This document shows positions 46,584 through 56,201 of a DNA stretch of 64,000 nt, piece after piece. Made by a program: the position numbers and the translations under genes. The DNA is from Pirellula sp. SH-Sr6A (lineage in GTDB: Bacteria; Planctomycetota; Planctomycetia; Pirellulales; Pirellulaceae): positions 3,391,988-3,455,987 of the forward strand of contig NZ_CP011272.1 of NCBI RefSeq assembly GCF_001610875.1. The letters run 5' to 3'. Within the stretch, counting starts at the first letter, position 1; each line of letters begins with the position of its first letter. Under the pieces are notes generated by a model, which did no database searches, was not told where the DNA came from, and saw only the letters and a program-made list of their open reading frames with translations.

Positions 46584-46628
46584 CCATCAAATATAACGCC
46601 GGGCCGTGATATTTAATGGGATATCACG
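46584..46628. promoter_or_regulatory. Two overlapping inverted repeats before the sulfate operon
   Basis: Arms CGTGATAT (46605-46612) and ATATCACG (46621-46628) are perfect with an 8-nt spacer. A second pair, CCATCAAATAT (46584-46594) and ATATTTAATGG (46609-46619), matches at 10 of 11 positions and shares the central segment, so the two are mutually exclusive if folded. They may be regulator sites or an attenuator-like switch. Confidence 0.5.
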
Positions 46629-46740
46629 CTAGAAATCCCGTGGCCGTTCAAGGGGCTCAGAAATATTTTTCCTCGGAAATGACTGGCGAAGGCTGGAAGG
46701 CTGAGGTTGAGGAGGCTCTTGAACAAGTGGTGTCGACCAT

Positions 46741-46758
46741 ATGGCCTTGTGTTTGCGT
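46741..46758 (+). promoter_or_regulatory. Weak sigma54-like element before the sulfate operon
   Basis: ATGGCCTTGTGTTTGCGT keeps GG and GC 10 nt apart and the TTGC box, but the -24 box is poor. The predicted start is near 46768, 55 nt before the ATG. Noted because a sigma54 activator gene is divergent here. Confidence 0.22.
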
Positions 46759-46822
46759 GAGGAGGGAGAAGCGGCCCGGTCCGACTACGAGCCGCCGTGT
46801 TCTCCTACTTTACGGTAATCAC

Positions 46823-47908
46823 ATGAATCCCAAATCGATTGTTGCTCTCGGATTGCTAGCTCTCGGATTTCTCGGTGGCTGCTCCAGCCGCGAGTCGTCC
46901 CCAAAGGGTGACAATTCCGATCCGATCACACTCCTCAATGTTTCGTATGACCCAACTCGCGAACTCTACGTGGAGTTCAATGAAGCCTTTGCCCGTCATT
47001 GGAAGGACCAAACGGGCCAGGACGTTCTGATCGATCAATCGCACGGCGGGTCGGGCAAACAAGCCCGGGCTGTGAACGAAGGATTGGATGCTGATATTGT
47101 CTCTCTCGCGTTGGCCGGGGACATCGATCTGATCGCAAGGAGCTCGAAGCGACTGGAACAAGACTGGCAAACCAAACTACCGCACAACAGTTCTCCTTAC
47201 ACCTCCACCATCGTCTTTCTCGTTCGGAAGGGAAATCCTAAACAGATTCGGGATTGGGACGATTTGATTCGGGACGGAGTGGAGGTCATCACACCGAATC
47301 CGAAGACTGGCGGCGGGGCTCGATGGAACTACCTCGCAGCCTGGGGGTTCGCGCTCCAGAAAGAGCTTGGTGATTTGTCCTTGCTTCAGGACCCGAGCAA
47401 AGCGAACGTCGTGGAGGCAGCAAACGGAAAGGCGAAAGAGTTTATCGGCAAGCTTTACAAGAACGTTCCGGTGCTGGATACGGCGGCACGAGCCGCCACC
47501 AACACCTTCCTGCAACGCAAGATCGGAGATGTCCTGATCGCGTGGGAGAACGAGGCGTTCCTGGCCTTGAAGGAATCGGGGCGAGGAGAGGTAGAAATCG
47601 TCGTACCGAGTTTGAGCATCCTAGCAGAGCCGCCTGTCGCGGTCGTCACCAAGAATGCGGAGAAGCGTGGGACGGTCGAAGTGGCCGCCGCATACCTTGA
47701 ATATCTCTATAGCGACGAGGGGCAACGGTTAGCTGCCAAGCACTACTACCGCCCTCGTAACGCGGAGGTCTTGACCGAAGAAACGAAAAAGAACTTTGCC
47801 GACTTGAAGCTCTTTGGGTTGAAGGATTTGGTGCGCGATTGGGAAGAAGCGCAAGAAATCCACTTCAAGGATCGAAGTGGAATCTTCGATCAAGTCTTCA
47901 ACCAATAA
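46823..47908 (+). CDS. Sulfate/thiosulfate ABC transporter, substrate-binding lipoprotein
   Basis: A 361-aa periplasmic binding protein. The lipoprotein signal ends in LGFLGGC (lipid Cys near residue 20). [14 protein letters not shown], the sulfate-contact segment [43 protein letters not shown] and EVEIVVPS are Sbp/CysP landmarks. It captures sulfate or thiosulfate for the CysTWA complex encoded next. A longer frame from 46616 lacks a signal peptide and is discounted. Confidence 0.93.
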   Translation: MNPKSIVALGLLALGFLGGCSSRESSPKGDNSDPITLLNVSYDPTRELYVEFNEAFARHWKDQTGQDVLIDQSHGGSGKQARAVNEGLDADIVSLALAGDIDLIARSSKRLEQDWQTKLPHNSSPYTSTIVFLVRKGNPKQIRDWDDLIRDGVEVITPNPKTGGGARWNYLAAWGFALQKELGDLSLLQDPSKANVVEAANGKAKEFIGKLYKNVPVLDTAARAATNTFLQRKIGDVLIAWENEAFLALKESGRGEVEIVVPSLSILAEPPVAVVTKNAEKRGTVEVAAAYLEYLYSDEGQRLAAKHYYRPRNAEVLTEETKKNFADLKLFGLKDLVRDWEEAQEIHFKDRSGIFDQVFNQ

Positions 47909-47930
47909 CCGACTATTCAGGACGAGCGTC

Positions 47931-48767
47931 ATGTTATTTGTTTCCAAGAGACAGAACCGTTTGCCTGGGTTTGGTCTCACCATCGGCTATACCTTGCTGT
48001 ACCTCAGCTTGATCATTCTCCTACCGCTGACAGCGTTGATGTTGAAGTCTGCGTCGACTCCTTGGAGTGAGTGGATGGCGACTCTCACGCATCCCCGCGT
48101 CAGCTCGGCGCTTCGGCTCACTTTCGGGGCGTCTTTCCTGGCTGCTTTGATCAACACGCTCTTTGGTTCGATCATTGCGTGGTCGTTGGTCCGCTACCGA
48201 TTTTTTGGGGCGCGTTTCTTCGATGCGATCGTCGATCTTCCTTTTGCTATGCCGACGGCCGTGTCGGGAATCGCGCTGATGGCGATCTATGGACCGAATG
48301 GTCCGGTGGGCAGTTTCTTGCGCCCATGGGGAATCCAAACCGCGATCTCGTTCCTCGGAGTGTTGATCGCTTTGGTCTTCATCGGATTGCCCTTTGTCGT
48401 TCGGACCATGCAACCCGCCATCGAAGAACTCGATGCCGAGATGGAACAAGCCGCAGCGAGCCTTGGGGCTAACCGATGGCAGACCTTCCTAAGAGTAACC
48501 CTCCCCAGCATCCTCCCGGCCATGATCACGGGATTCACCCTCGCGTTCGCGCGTTCCTTGGGTGAATACGGGAGTGTCGTCTATATGTCGGGAAATCTTC
48601 CGAACAAGACCGAGATCATCTCGCTCGTCATCTCCAACAAGATCGAGGAGTCCGATATTGCGGGCGCTTCGGCGGTCGCGATGGTTCTCCTGCTGGGGAC
48701 CTTCGTGAGTCTCATGATGGTGCAGGGGATCCAGTGGATTGCTAATAAGAAAACAGGACGAGCGTAA
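47931..48767 (+). CDS. cysT: Sulfate ABC transporter permease CysT
   Basis: A 278-aa membrane protein with six helices and the binding-protein-dependent EAA loop, here EQAAASLGANRWQTFLRVTLPSI. LPFAMPTAVSGIALM is typical of CysT/CysU. It pairs with CysW to form the sulfate channel. It begins 22 nt after the binding-protein gene, preceded by CAGGACGAGCGT, a 12-mer that recurs before cysW. An earlier in-frame start at 47877 would overlap the upstream gene. Confidence 0.93.
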   Translation: MLFVSKRQNRLPGFGLTIGYTLLYLSLIILLPLTALMLKSASTPWSEWMATLTHPRVSSALRLTFGASFLAALINTLFGSIIAWSLVRYRFFGARFFDAIVDLPFAMPTAVSGIALMAIYGPNGPVGSFLRPWGIQTAISFLGVLIALVFIGLPFVVRTMQPAIEELDAEMEQAAASLGANRWQTFLRVTLPSILPAMITGFTLAFARSLGEYGSVVYMSGNLPNKTEIISLVISNKIEESDIAGASAVAMVLLLGTFVSLMMVQGIQWIANKKTGRA

Positions 48768-48769
48768 AA

Positions 48770-49618
48770 ATGGGATCAAGCAAAACCAAACCCCTGCAAT
48801 CGACGGATCCTTGGTGGGTTCGATGGATGCTCATCGGAATATCTGTTGCTTTTCTCACCTTTCTATTGCTCTTACCGCTGATCATTATCTTCCAAGAGGC
48901 TCTGTCGAAGGGGATCGCGTTTTATATTCAATCGATCTCGGATCGGAACGCTTGGAACGCGGTGAAGATGACCCTGATCACCGCTGGGATCGCCGTGCCG
49001 CTCAATCTGATTTTCGGAATCGCAGCCGCTTGGGCGACGACCAAGTATCGGTTCCGCGGAAAGAGCATTCTGATTTCCATGATCGATCTTCCCTTCGCCA
49101 TTTCACCGATCGTGGCCGGTCTCATGCTTGTCCTCGTTTTCGGCTCACAAGGCTGGTGGGGAGAGTGGCTTTCCGACCGGGGGATCCAAGTGATCTTCGC
49201 GGTTCCTGGCGTGGTTTTGGCGACGGTTTTTGTCACATTCCCATTCGTAGCACGGGAATTGATTCCGTTGATGCAAGAGCAAGGTAGCGACGAAGAATGG
49301 GCTGCTATTTCCTTGGGCGCCAACGGTTGGCAGACCTTTTGGAAGGTCACATTGCCCAATATCAAATGGGCCTTGCTTTATGGCGTCCTCCTCTGCAATG
49401 CCCGGGCCATGGGAGAGTTCGGTGCGGTATCGATTGTCTCCTCCAACATACGCGGCCGTACCAATACCATGCCATTACAAATCGATGCACTGTACTCCGA
49501 GTATCAGTCTGCGGCAGCTTTTGCTCTCGCATCGCTTCTCGCAGGTTTAGGTGTATTCACCTTGATCGGAAAGACGATCTTAGAAAGCCGAATCAAAGCT
49601 CTGAAATCCGACCGGTAG
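48770..49618 (+). CDS. cysW: Sulfate ABC transporter permease CysW
   Basis: A 282-aa permease with six helices and the EAA loop EEWAAISLGANGWQTFWKVTLPNI. IDLPFAISPIVAGLML and ARAMGEFGAVSIVS are CysW hallmarks. It starts 2 nt after the cysT stop and forms the second half of the channel. Confidence 0.93.
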   Translation: MGSSKTKPLQSTDPWWVRWMLIGISVAFLTFLLLLPLIIIFQEALSKGIAFYIQSISDRNAWNAVKMTLITAGIAVPLNLIFGIAAAWATTKYRFRGKSILISMIDLPFAISPIVAGLMLVLVFGSQGWWGEWLSDRGIQVIFAVPGVVLATVFVTFPFVARELIPLMQEQGSDEEWAAISLGANGWQTFWKVTLPNIKWALLYGVLLCNARAMGEFGAVSIVSSNIRGRTNTMPLQIDALYSEYQSAAAFALASLLAGLGVFTLIGKTILESRIKALKSDR

Positions 49619-49713
49619 CGCGTCGCCGCGAACTCCGATTTAAGAAACCAATCACCTTGTCGCCCATTTGCCATCGCTCCTGATGGCTACGTCGGCCAGC
49701 CAATCAAATTGCA

Positions 49714-50796
49714 ATGAGTATTGAAGTAAAAAACCTAAGCAAGTCGTTCGGTTCTTTCTCTGCCTTGAAGGATGTGAACCTGCGCATCGAGACGGGCGAG
49801 TTGATCTCTTTGCTCGGACCATCCGGATCGGGAAAGACGACCCTACTTCGAATCATCGCGGGAATGGATGTTCCCGATCCCACCCCCGGGAGCCAGATTC
49901 TTTTCTTCGATGAAGATGTAGTGAGGATGCCGGTTGGCAAGCGGCATGTGGGATTCGTTTTCCAACACTACGCTCTGTTCCAACACATGACCGTATTCGA
50001 TAACATTGCATTCGGATTGCGAGTACGACCTCGGGACAGACGACCCGGTAAAAAGGAGATTCAAGATCGCGTTCGGGAACTCTTGCGATTGATCCAACTC
50101 GAGGGCTTTGGCGATCGATTTCCTTCCCAACTTTCCGGCGGGCAACGACAGCGTGTTGCACTGGCACGCGCTCTCGCCATCGAACCACGTGTGCTCCTTT
50201 TGGATGAGCCATTCGGCGCACTCGATGCCAAGGTGCGGCAGAGCCTTCGACAATGGCTCCGACGACTGCATGATGAACTCCACACCACGACAGTCTTGGT
50301 GACGCATGATCAGGAAGAGGCCCTCGAGGTGTCCGATCGAGTCGTTGTAATGAATCAAGCTCGGATTGAACAAGTCGGTACACCGGAGCAGGTGTTTCAC
50401 CATCCTACTTCTGAATTCGTCATCGATTTCCTAGGAAACGTCAATGTCTTTCGCGGGCGTGTGCAAGATGGGAAGGCGACATGGGCCGCTCCGCGCGAGG
50501 AAATCGTAGCAGGCAATCTGGAATCGAGGTCGGAGAACGCGGCCAAGATATATGTCCGACCGCATGAGTTGGCTCTCGAACGCTCGAAGCAAAGCGAGGA
50601 TAGCATTTCCGCACGGGTTCAGAGAATCAATTTAGCGGGCGCGCAGGCCAAGGTGATTCTCAGTACCGCCCAGCACGAAGAGATCCGGGTCGATCTCCCT
50701 ATGGAGCGATTCCAAAACCTTCGACTCGTACCGGGAGACGCCGTCTTTGTTCAACCGACCAACACGCGTGTCTTCGTACCCGACTACAGCATTTAA
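49714..50796 (+). CDS. cysA: Sulfate ABC transporter ATP-binding protein CysA
   Basis: A 360-aa ATPase: Walker [10 protein letters not shown], signature [15 protein letters not shown], Walker [13 protein letters not shown], switch VTHDQEEA. The C-terminal TOBE-like region ([22 protein letters not shown]) is typical of CysA. It completes the sulfate importer. The 95-nt gap after cysW has no obvious separate promoter, so it probably belongs to the same operon. Confidence 0.94.
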   Translation: MSIEVKNLSKSFGSFSALKDVNLRIETGELISLLGPSGSGKTTLLRIIAGMDVPDPTPGSQILFFDEDVVRMPVGKRHVGFVFQHYALFQHMTVFDNIAFGLRVRPRDRRPGKKEIQDRVRELLRLIQLEGFGDRFPSQLSGGQRQRVALARALAIEPRVLLLDEPFGALDAKVRQSLRQWLRRLHDELHTTTVLVTHDQEEALEVSDRVVVMNQARIEQVGTPEQVFHHPTSEFVIDFLGNVNVFRGRVQDGKATWAAPREEIVAGNLESRSENAAKIYVRPHELALERSKQSEDSISARVQRINLAGAQAKVILSTAQHEEIRVDLPMERFQNLRLVPGDAVFVQPTNTRVFVPDYSI

Positions 50797-50834
50797 ACCA
50801 GGCCGGGCACGCAAGGGTGACCTAGGTTCCAGAG

Positions 50835-53800
50835 CTATTTCACCGACATCAAATACGCGAGAAGATCGGCCATGCTGGAAACGTCGATTTGCCTTTCTAG
50901 TCCTTCGGGCATGAGAGAGAGTTTGGAACTCTTCATCTCGGCGATCTCGCTTCGATCGATGGTGTCGGTCTGGTTTTCACCGCGTACCAGGGTGACACTC
51001 GCTGCCGATTCGGACTGGATCATTCCACTGAGGACGCGATCGTCTTCGGTAACAATCGTATAGGAAACATACTGAGGATTTACTTCCCGATTCGGTTCGA
51101 TAATGTTTTGAAGAATCGCTTCCGGACCGCGGAATTGGAACGAGGCCAAGCTGGGAGCCAGCTCGTATCCAACACCTTCGAGTTTATGGCATGCTGAGCA
51201 CGATTGTGCGAAGACCTTTTTACCTTTTTGCTTATCGCCAGGCATGGTCAACGCGGATCGGTAGGTTTCAAACACGTCGCTTCGTGTCCCAAAGGTGGAG
51301 CTGGCGAGAAGCTTCTCCACGCGATCCTTGAGTTTCCGATCGTTTCGCAGTCCGTTCAGACGGATCACATCGAGATCGGTCAAAAGGAAATTTCCCTGTT
51401 CGGCCTGCGATACCAAAGCCTCCACCCACGCTGCGCGCGCGAAGAGGATATCGGAGGCAATCGAACGGAGTTTGGGGGACATCATCGTCCAAGTCTTCAG
51501 CAACTCAATGGGGACTTGCGAGGAAGTGAACTGTCGCAACGCGTTGGCCGCGGCAACTTGAATCTCTTGGGGTTCGCGCTGGTGAATCAGGGCCGCCAGG
51601 GTCGAGATATCAGACTCGTTGGCCTGCCACATCATCCTTCGAATCGCTTCTTGGCGATCCGCAATCGGGAGCTCGCTCTTTGCAAAGTCGACGCGCCCCT
51701 TCTTGATCAGTTGGTCTCTCAGAGTTGCCAGGGTCGGTAGAGAATCGAACAACTCCTCGCGCTTGGCATCCGCCATATTGCGTTCGTGAATCGCGTTCAG
51801 AATCTCTGCGATCAAAGGCATCGCATTCGGATCGGACTTGGGCCTCGCGGCCAGTCGCTTGTCCAGAGTCGACAGCTGATCGGCGGAAGCGAGCTTGCCC
51901 GTCAATCGCCCCATCGGTAGTGCTTTGGCCAGTTCGAGCGCGCTCGGCGATGCATCCAATTGCTGGAACAGAATCGCGGTAGCTTGCGATCCGATCGCAT
52001 TGAAACAGGCTGCCGCAATCCACGGATCCGAAGGGGAATTTACTAGAGTTTCGTGGGCGATTTTGGATTTCGCAACAGGATGAAGGGAGGAGGCGACGAG
52101 GGAAAGGGCCAGTTGCAATCGAACGCGCGAATCCGGGTCCTTGGCGAGATTCGGAAGCATTTTCTGGAGCGCTTCGTCGGAACCGATCCGATCTTCCAGC
52201 CACACCAAGGACCATTCCCGCACGCGGGGATGGACGTCCAAAAGCCCTTGTTGATGGGCCTCTCGAGATTCGGACGTCCGCGCCAACAATCCCAACGCGT
52301 GCAATCGAGCTTGCGGGAACGACGAATGGATCGCTGTCTTCTCCAACGCACCGAGAATTTCACTCCGTTCCGCGTCGGTCGCGCGCAAGGAAAGTTGCTC
52401 GAACAGGAGTCGTGATGCTGTGTCGCGCTTCCATCCATTGGGGCTCTCCAAAGCCTTTACCCATTCCCGAGGGGATTGCTGAGAGAGCTTGGGTGCAGCT
52501 TTTGGTTTGAAATCGATCGGAGCGACTCGATAGATTCGCCCGCGATCTCGCCCGCTGGTGAGATCCAAGTGTTGTTTGATTTCCTCAGGCAAAGACTTCG
52601 GATGCTCGATGACTTCGCGATAGAGATCCGCCACATAGAGAGTACCGTCGGGTGTGTTCGCAAATTGCACAGGGCGGAACCAAGTATCGGTGGCGGCAAG
52701 AAACTCGGATTCGGAGTCGATGCGATGGCCCACCATAGAGCATCCCGATTCCAAGAGTTTCTTCCGGTGGACAATATTGCTGCCCACATCACCGACGATG
52801 GCGACTCCCAACATGTCGGATGGGAAGGCATCTCCGCGGTAGATCGTAATGCCCGTCGCGCTGGTGAAGTAACCGGAGGCTCGGCCACCTCCCTCGATCA
52901 TACCCGGTGTCTGATTGGTGACGCGCATCCGCGTGCGCACGATTCTCCATGGTTCAACCGGACTGACTCGGTACACATTGGCTTGCGGGCCATCGGCAGC
53001 GATGCTCTGTCGCGAGGGAGGGAGCGGGTAAGCTTTGCACAAGCTAGCGTAACGGTCAGGATAGACGTACATCTGCAAGTGATCGCTGTTGTGACAAACA
53101 AACCGACGGCCCCAATCGTCAAAACTCATGCCGTGCTGTCCGCCGCCGCTCTCGAGACGGATATCGAACGTGATCGGATCGAAAGAAAAGTCTCGTCCGC
53201 TGGCCGAGACAGGCGGCAAATCGGGGCGATCCGGGCGGGTGATGTTCGCGCCAGAGCTGCTCACTTGGCAATAGATGCGATTGTCGAGCCCCCAGCAAAA
53301 GCTGTTCAAAAGTCCTTGGACATTCTGACGTCCAAATCCCGTGAAGACTTTGCGACGGACATCGGCCTTGCCGTCTCCATCGGTGTCTTTGAGGTACCAA
53401 ATGTCAGGAGCTGCGGCGACGAAAATTCCTCCATCGAAGCAAATAGCTCCCGTCGGCCAGGAGAGTTTGTCGGCGAACAGAACGCTTGTTTCGTAACGGC
53501 CATCTTGGTCCCGATCCTCCAGTCGATGGATGGTTCCAAGAAAGTCTTGGTCCTGTTCCGAGTAGTCGCACATTTCGACTACAAACATGCGTTCTTGGTC
53601 ATCAAACGAAATCGCTACCGGGTCGCGAACTTCCGGCTCGGCCGCAGCCAGTTCCAGTCGGTATCCGGGCTTGATCTGGATCTCCCGCATCGCGTCCATG
53701 GGGTCCTTGGGTGCGATGCGAGGCAGTTCCTCGAGCAGGCTGGGTGGGTTTCGTTCTTGCGCGTGAAGTGGCGATACCACGGTGCTGGGAAGGTTGCTGA

Positions 53801-53849
53801 GTCCTACACCAACCATTGGAATCCAAATCCATGCGAGACGCTGCATCAT
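50835..53849 (-). CDS. PVC-type membrane-bound dehydrogenase with heme-binding CxxCH domain
   Basis: A 1004-aa secreted protein. Residues 1-31 form a signal peptide (ending LHAQ). About 45-450 is a glucose/sorbosone-dehydrogenase-like beta-propeller (IKPGYRLELAAAEPEVRDPVAISFD, DTDGDGKAD). About 460-830 is a HEAT-type helical region. About 870-1004 is a cytochrome c domain with CSACH and a distal Met candidate near the end (SKLSLMPEGL). This three-part plan is characteristic of Planctomycetes/Verrucomicrobia; a role in sugar oxidation or electron transfer in the paryphoplasm is inferred. MM at the start leaves a one-codon ambiguity. Confidence 0.92.
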   Translation of the reverse strand: MMQRLAWIWIPMVGVGLSNLPSTVVSPLHAQERNPPSLLEELPRIAPKDPMDAMREIQIKPGYRLELAAAEPEVRDPVAISFDDQERMFVVEMCDYSEQDQDFLGTIHRLEDRDQDGRYETSVLFADKLSWPTGAICFDGGIFVAAAPDIWYLKDTDGDGKADVRRKVFTGFGRQNVQGLLNSFCWGLDNRIYCQVSSSGANITRPDRPDLPPVSASGRDFSFDPITFDIRLESGGGQHGMSFDDWGRRFVCHNSDHLQMYVYPDRYASLCKAYPLPPSRQSIAADGPQANVYRVSPVEPWRIVRTRMRVTNQTPGMIEGGGRASGYFTSATGITIYRGDAFPSDMLGVAIVGDVGSNIVHRKKLLESGCSMVGHRIDSESEFLAATDTWFRPVQFANTPDGTLYVADLYREVIEHPKSLPEEIKQHLDLTSGRDRGRIYRVAPIDFKPKAAPKLSQQSPREWVKALESPNGWKRDTASRLLFEQLSLRATDAERSEILGALEKTAIHSSFPQARLHALGLLARTSESREAHQQGLLDVHPRVREWSLVWLEDRIGSDEALQKMLPNLAKDPDSRVRLQLALSLVASSLHPVAKSKIAHETLVNSPSDPWIAAACFNAIGSQATAILFQQLDASPSALELAKALPMGRLTGKLASADQLSTLDKRLAARPKSDPNAMPLIAEILNAIHERNMADAKREELFDSLPTLATLRDQLIKKGRVDFAKSELPIADRQEAIRRMMWQANESDISTLAALIHQREPQEIQVAAANALRQFTSSQVPIELLKTWTMMSPKLRSIASDILFARAAWVEALVSQAEQGNFLLTDLDVIRLNGLRNDRKLKDRVEKLLASSTFGTRSDVFETYRSALTMPGDKQKGKKVFAQSCSACHKLEGVGYELAPSLASFQFRGPEAILQNIIEPNREVNPQYVSYTIVTEDDRVLSGMIQSESAASVTLVRGENQTDTIDRSEIAEMKSSKLSLMPEGLERQIDVSSMADLLAYLMSVK

Positions 53850-54004
53850 CGATTGTTTGCTCGGAGCAAGAGTGGGTGGGATAGGAATGCTACCGAAGGG
53901 CGATCGAAAAGGAGCGTCGGTGCATTGCGGAGAACGGTCCGGTGCGGGGCACCTCTAGTTATCGTCGCGACGAGACCAAATTGCAACGTTTTCTTGCTGG
54001 TGGC

Positions 54005-54736
54005 TCAGCGCAGCGAAGCCTTGGAGATGGCGCGATCCAAGTCTGCCGGAACCACTCCGATTTCGGAAGCCAACTGGCGGAGGAAATCGATCATGAACTC
54101 GGTCCGCTGCGAGGCGATCCTGCGACCTTGATCGGTTTGCATCGTCTTTGCGAGTCCGAGCAACTTGGCAAAGAAGTGATCGATCGACTGCACGGTGTCC
54201 TGGGGTGGTCGATCGATCGGAAAGGGTTGGTCGGCGCAGTAAAGAAGTTGCCGCATCGATCCGCCCGTCATCAAGCAGCGCGATATACCGATGGCTCCAA
54301 TCGCTTCGAGTCGGTCGGCGTCTTGAACGACCTTCGCCTCCAAGCTTTCGCAGGGAATCCCGGCAGAGAAACTGTGAGCCGCAATGCAGTGCTCGATCGG
54401 TTCGAGCCATTCGACCGGATAACGAATGGAATGAAGGAATTCGAGGGCGGCTGCGGCTGCCAGTCGGGAGGCCTTGCTACGCTCCGGCGAATTTTTGGGG
54501 ACCATGACGCAGTCGTGCAACCAGGCCGCGGGAAGAACGATGTTCACCTCGGCACCCTCGCTCGCTCCAATCGCGATCGCATTCTGAACAACTCGTTGCA
54601 CATGATCGATCCCATGCCCGGCATCAGCATGTGCCATCCGCGTGCGAATCCATGGAAGGATTGTGGCGCTCCATTGGGAACTCCACGCATCGGAATAAAG
54701 CGGGTTTTCTGGGCTCGTCACCGAGGGATCCTTCAA
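54005..54736 (-). CDS. HD-domain phosphohydrolase (YedJ-like)
   Basis: A 243-aa HD-superfamily enzyme. The metal motif runs H in GIDHVQRV, HD in AAWLHDCV, His in IAAHSFSAG and Asp in VQDADRLEAIGAIGISRC, closely following the YedJ group of uncharacterised bacterial phosphohydrolases. The substrate is unknown, perhaps a nucleotide. It overlaps the upstream gene on the same strand by 4 nt, so the pair is co-transcribed. Confidence 0.88.
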   Translation of the reverse strand: MKDPSVTSPENPLYSDAWSSQWSATILPWIRTRMAHADAGHGIDHVQRVVQNAIAIGASEGAEVNIVLPAAWLHDCVMVPKNSPERSKASRLAAAAALEFLHSIRYPVEWLEPIEHCIAAHSFSAGIPCESLEAKVVQDADRLEAIGAIGISRCLMTGGSMRQLLYCADQPFPIDRPPQDTVQSIDHFFAKLLGLAKTMQTDQGRRIASQRTEFMIDFLRQLASEIGVVPADLDRAISKASLR

Positions 54737-55308
54737 ATGCCCAAGTACGATCGAAGCCAGCTGAGAGTAGATCGGCTGGAGGGCGTGTCGTCGTCGGTCT
54801 TTTTCAGCAGCTCGACGACTTGGCGTCGCTCTGCCAATGACAACGTAGAGGGTTCCCTGCGAGAATCACCCTCCGTCTCGGCTTCGGAAGCATCTTCATC
54901 CAAGGCGATTGCCTGATCGACCACCTCGCCTGCCATCAGTTGGATCGAGCAAGTGGCGTCGACCGCGGTTGCCTCCGTGGATCGGCGACCGATCGATCGG
55001 TTGATCGGGGATATCGAAGGGGGTGGAGGCGGTGCGTTGTCAGCTTGATCGAGCGGGCAGGACAGCTGGACCCGTTCGTACAGATCGGCCCGTCCTCGCG
55101 GATCGAGCAGCTTGTAAGCCGCAATGGCTACTTCCGCCCGATGCAGATCGACCGTAGAGGGATGCGATCTGCCGGACAATTCTTTGGCCCGAATCCTGGC
55201 CGCATCTCGAATGATTTCAATGCGGCATTCCCCTCGTTTCAGCCCGAGGGTTTGGAAGTAATGGGCGTTCTGGTCGATTCTGGTTCGGGTTCTCAAAGGT
55301 TTTTTCAT
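54733..55308 (-). CDS. Degenerate J-domain-like protein of unknown function
   Basis: A 191-aa protein. Residues 15-80 resemble a J-domain (YFQTLGL at the start, AYKLLDPRGRADLYERV at the end), but the invariant HPD tripeptide reads HPS, so stimulation of DnaK is doubtful. The rest is low-complexity (Pro run near 93-98, acidic region 140-165) with a final basic helix (STLSWLRSYLGI). It is coupled by a 4-nt overlap to the HD phosphohydrolase gene. Confidence 0.7.
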   Translation of the reverse strand: MKKPLRTRTRIDQNAHYFQTLGLKRGECRIEIIRDAARIRAKELSGRSHPSTVDLHRAEVAIAAYKLLDPRGRADLYERVQLSCPLDQADNAPPPPPSISPINRSIGRRSTEATAVDATCSIQLMAGEVVDQAIALDEDASEAETEGDSRREPSTLSLAERRQVVELLKKTDDDTPSSRSTLSWLRSYLGI

Positions 55309-55711
55309 GGTGGGTTAGTCGCATCCTCGTAGGATCGGGGTCGCTTCCTGCTTTCCTATCGGCTGCATCTTAGTCGCTAACTCGATTCGGTTCCCTGTCT
55401 TTTATTGCCCTATTCGACGGTCTTCAGGGCGAAAAAGTTCATCGAAATTTCTATTGGCGGATTGGAGGGCCAAGTCCACATGTCTAGGAGCACCAAAAAG
55501 CCGCAAAGGATTCGGCGGCGGGCTAGAAAAATTGGACTGAATTTTTCAGCGGATCGGACTGGGCAAGCCAGCGAGGATAAGAAAATCTTTTAAATTGCTT
55601 GAACCGGAGTGAACCCCCCCAATTGGAAGCGTGACAATAGGAGCTTGGTAACCTAAACTGAGTGAGTAGATCCTTTGCCAAGAAACAAATCGAACTGAGA
55701 ACCGAAGTCGC
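55309..55711. other. Intergenic region with an AT-rich hairpin
   Basis: About 400 nt between divergent genes. An inverted repeat GAAAAATT-GGACTG-AATTTTTC lies at 55526-55547. A basic 37-codon frame from ATG 55480 exists, but nothing supports it. No tRNA-like or riboswitch-like structure is seen. The rsfS promoter is presumably near 55600-55700. Confidence 0.35.
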
Positions 55712-56146
55712 ATGGTGGAAACCGAATCAGGAACCCTCTCCCCCCAAACTGTCGCCGATAGCATTGCCAACGCAAAACTCGCGGCACGGGCCGCTGCCGA
55801 AAGCAAAGGACAAGACATCGTTTTGCTCGATATCTCTAAGCAAACGAGCATTTTCGACTGCTTTTTGATTGTCACGGGAACGAGTCGCCGGCAATTGCAT
55901 GCGATCGCGGAAGAAATCCATCGATTGCTCAAGGCGCAGGGGGAAACCCGACTCAGTGTTTCCGGGTACGACGAAAGCCGTTGGATCGCGATCGATTACG
56001 GCGGGATCGTTATCCATTTGTTCGACGAGGAATGGCGCAAATTCTACGACTTGGAAGGTCTCTGGGCCGACAGTGTTCGTATTGACTTGAGCGAGACCTT
56101 GAAAGATACCAATGCTCGTGTCAGCAACACCGAACCCAACGCGTAG
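55712..56146 (+). CDS. rsfS: Ribosome silencing factor RsfS
   Basis: A 144-aa Iojap/DUF143 protein. DIVLLDISKQTSIFDCFLIVTGTS, GYDESRWIAIDYGGIVIHLF and WRKFYDLEGLW match the family core. RsfS binds L14 on the 50S subunit and blocks subunit joining when nutrients are short. The gene is alone on its transcript or shared with the small membrane protein 56 nt downstream. Confidence 0.94.
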   Translation: MVETESGTLSPQTVADSIANAKLAARAAAESKGQDIVLLDISKQTSIFDCFLIVTGTSRRQLHAIAEEIHRLLKAQGETRLSVSGYDESRWIAIDYGGIVIHLFDEEWRKFYDLEGLWADSVRIDLSETLKDTNARVSNTEPNA

Positions 56147-56201
56147 CCACGAACCATCGTCGCGTTGGCCTCGATCCATCACGTGAGGGATAGCAAACCA
56201 G

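Noticed and set aside
52476-54131. A 551-codon open frame on the plus strand opposite the PVC-type dehydrogenase gene
   Set aside because: The minus strand encodes a full signal peptide, propeller, HEAT and CxxCH protein; the opposite frame has no recognisable motif and is a by-product of codon bias.
55480-55593. A 37-codon basic frame (MSRSTKKPQRIRRR...)
   Set aside because: Lies in a low-complexity intergenic stretch without a good ribosome site at proper distance; composition alone suggested a small ribosomal-like protein but no homology is evident.
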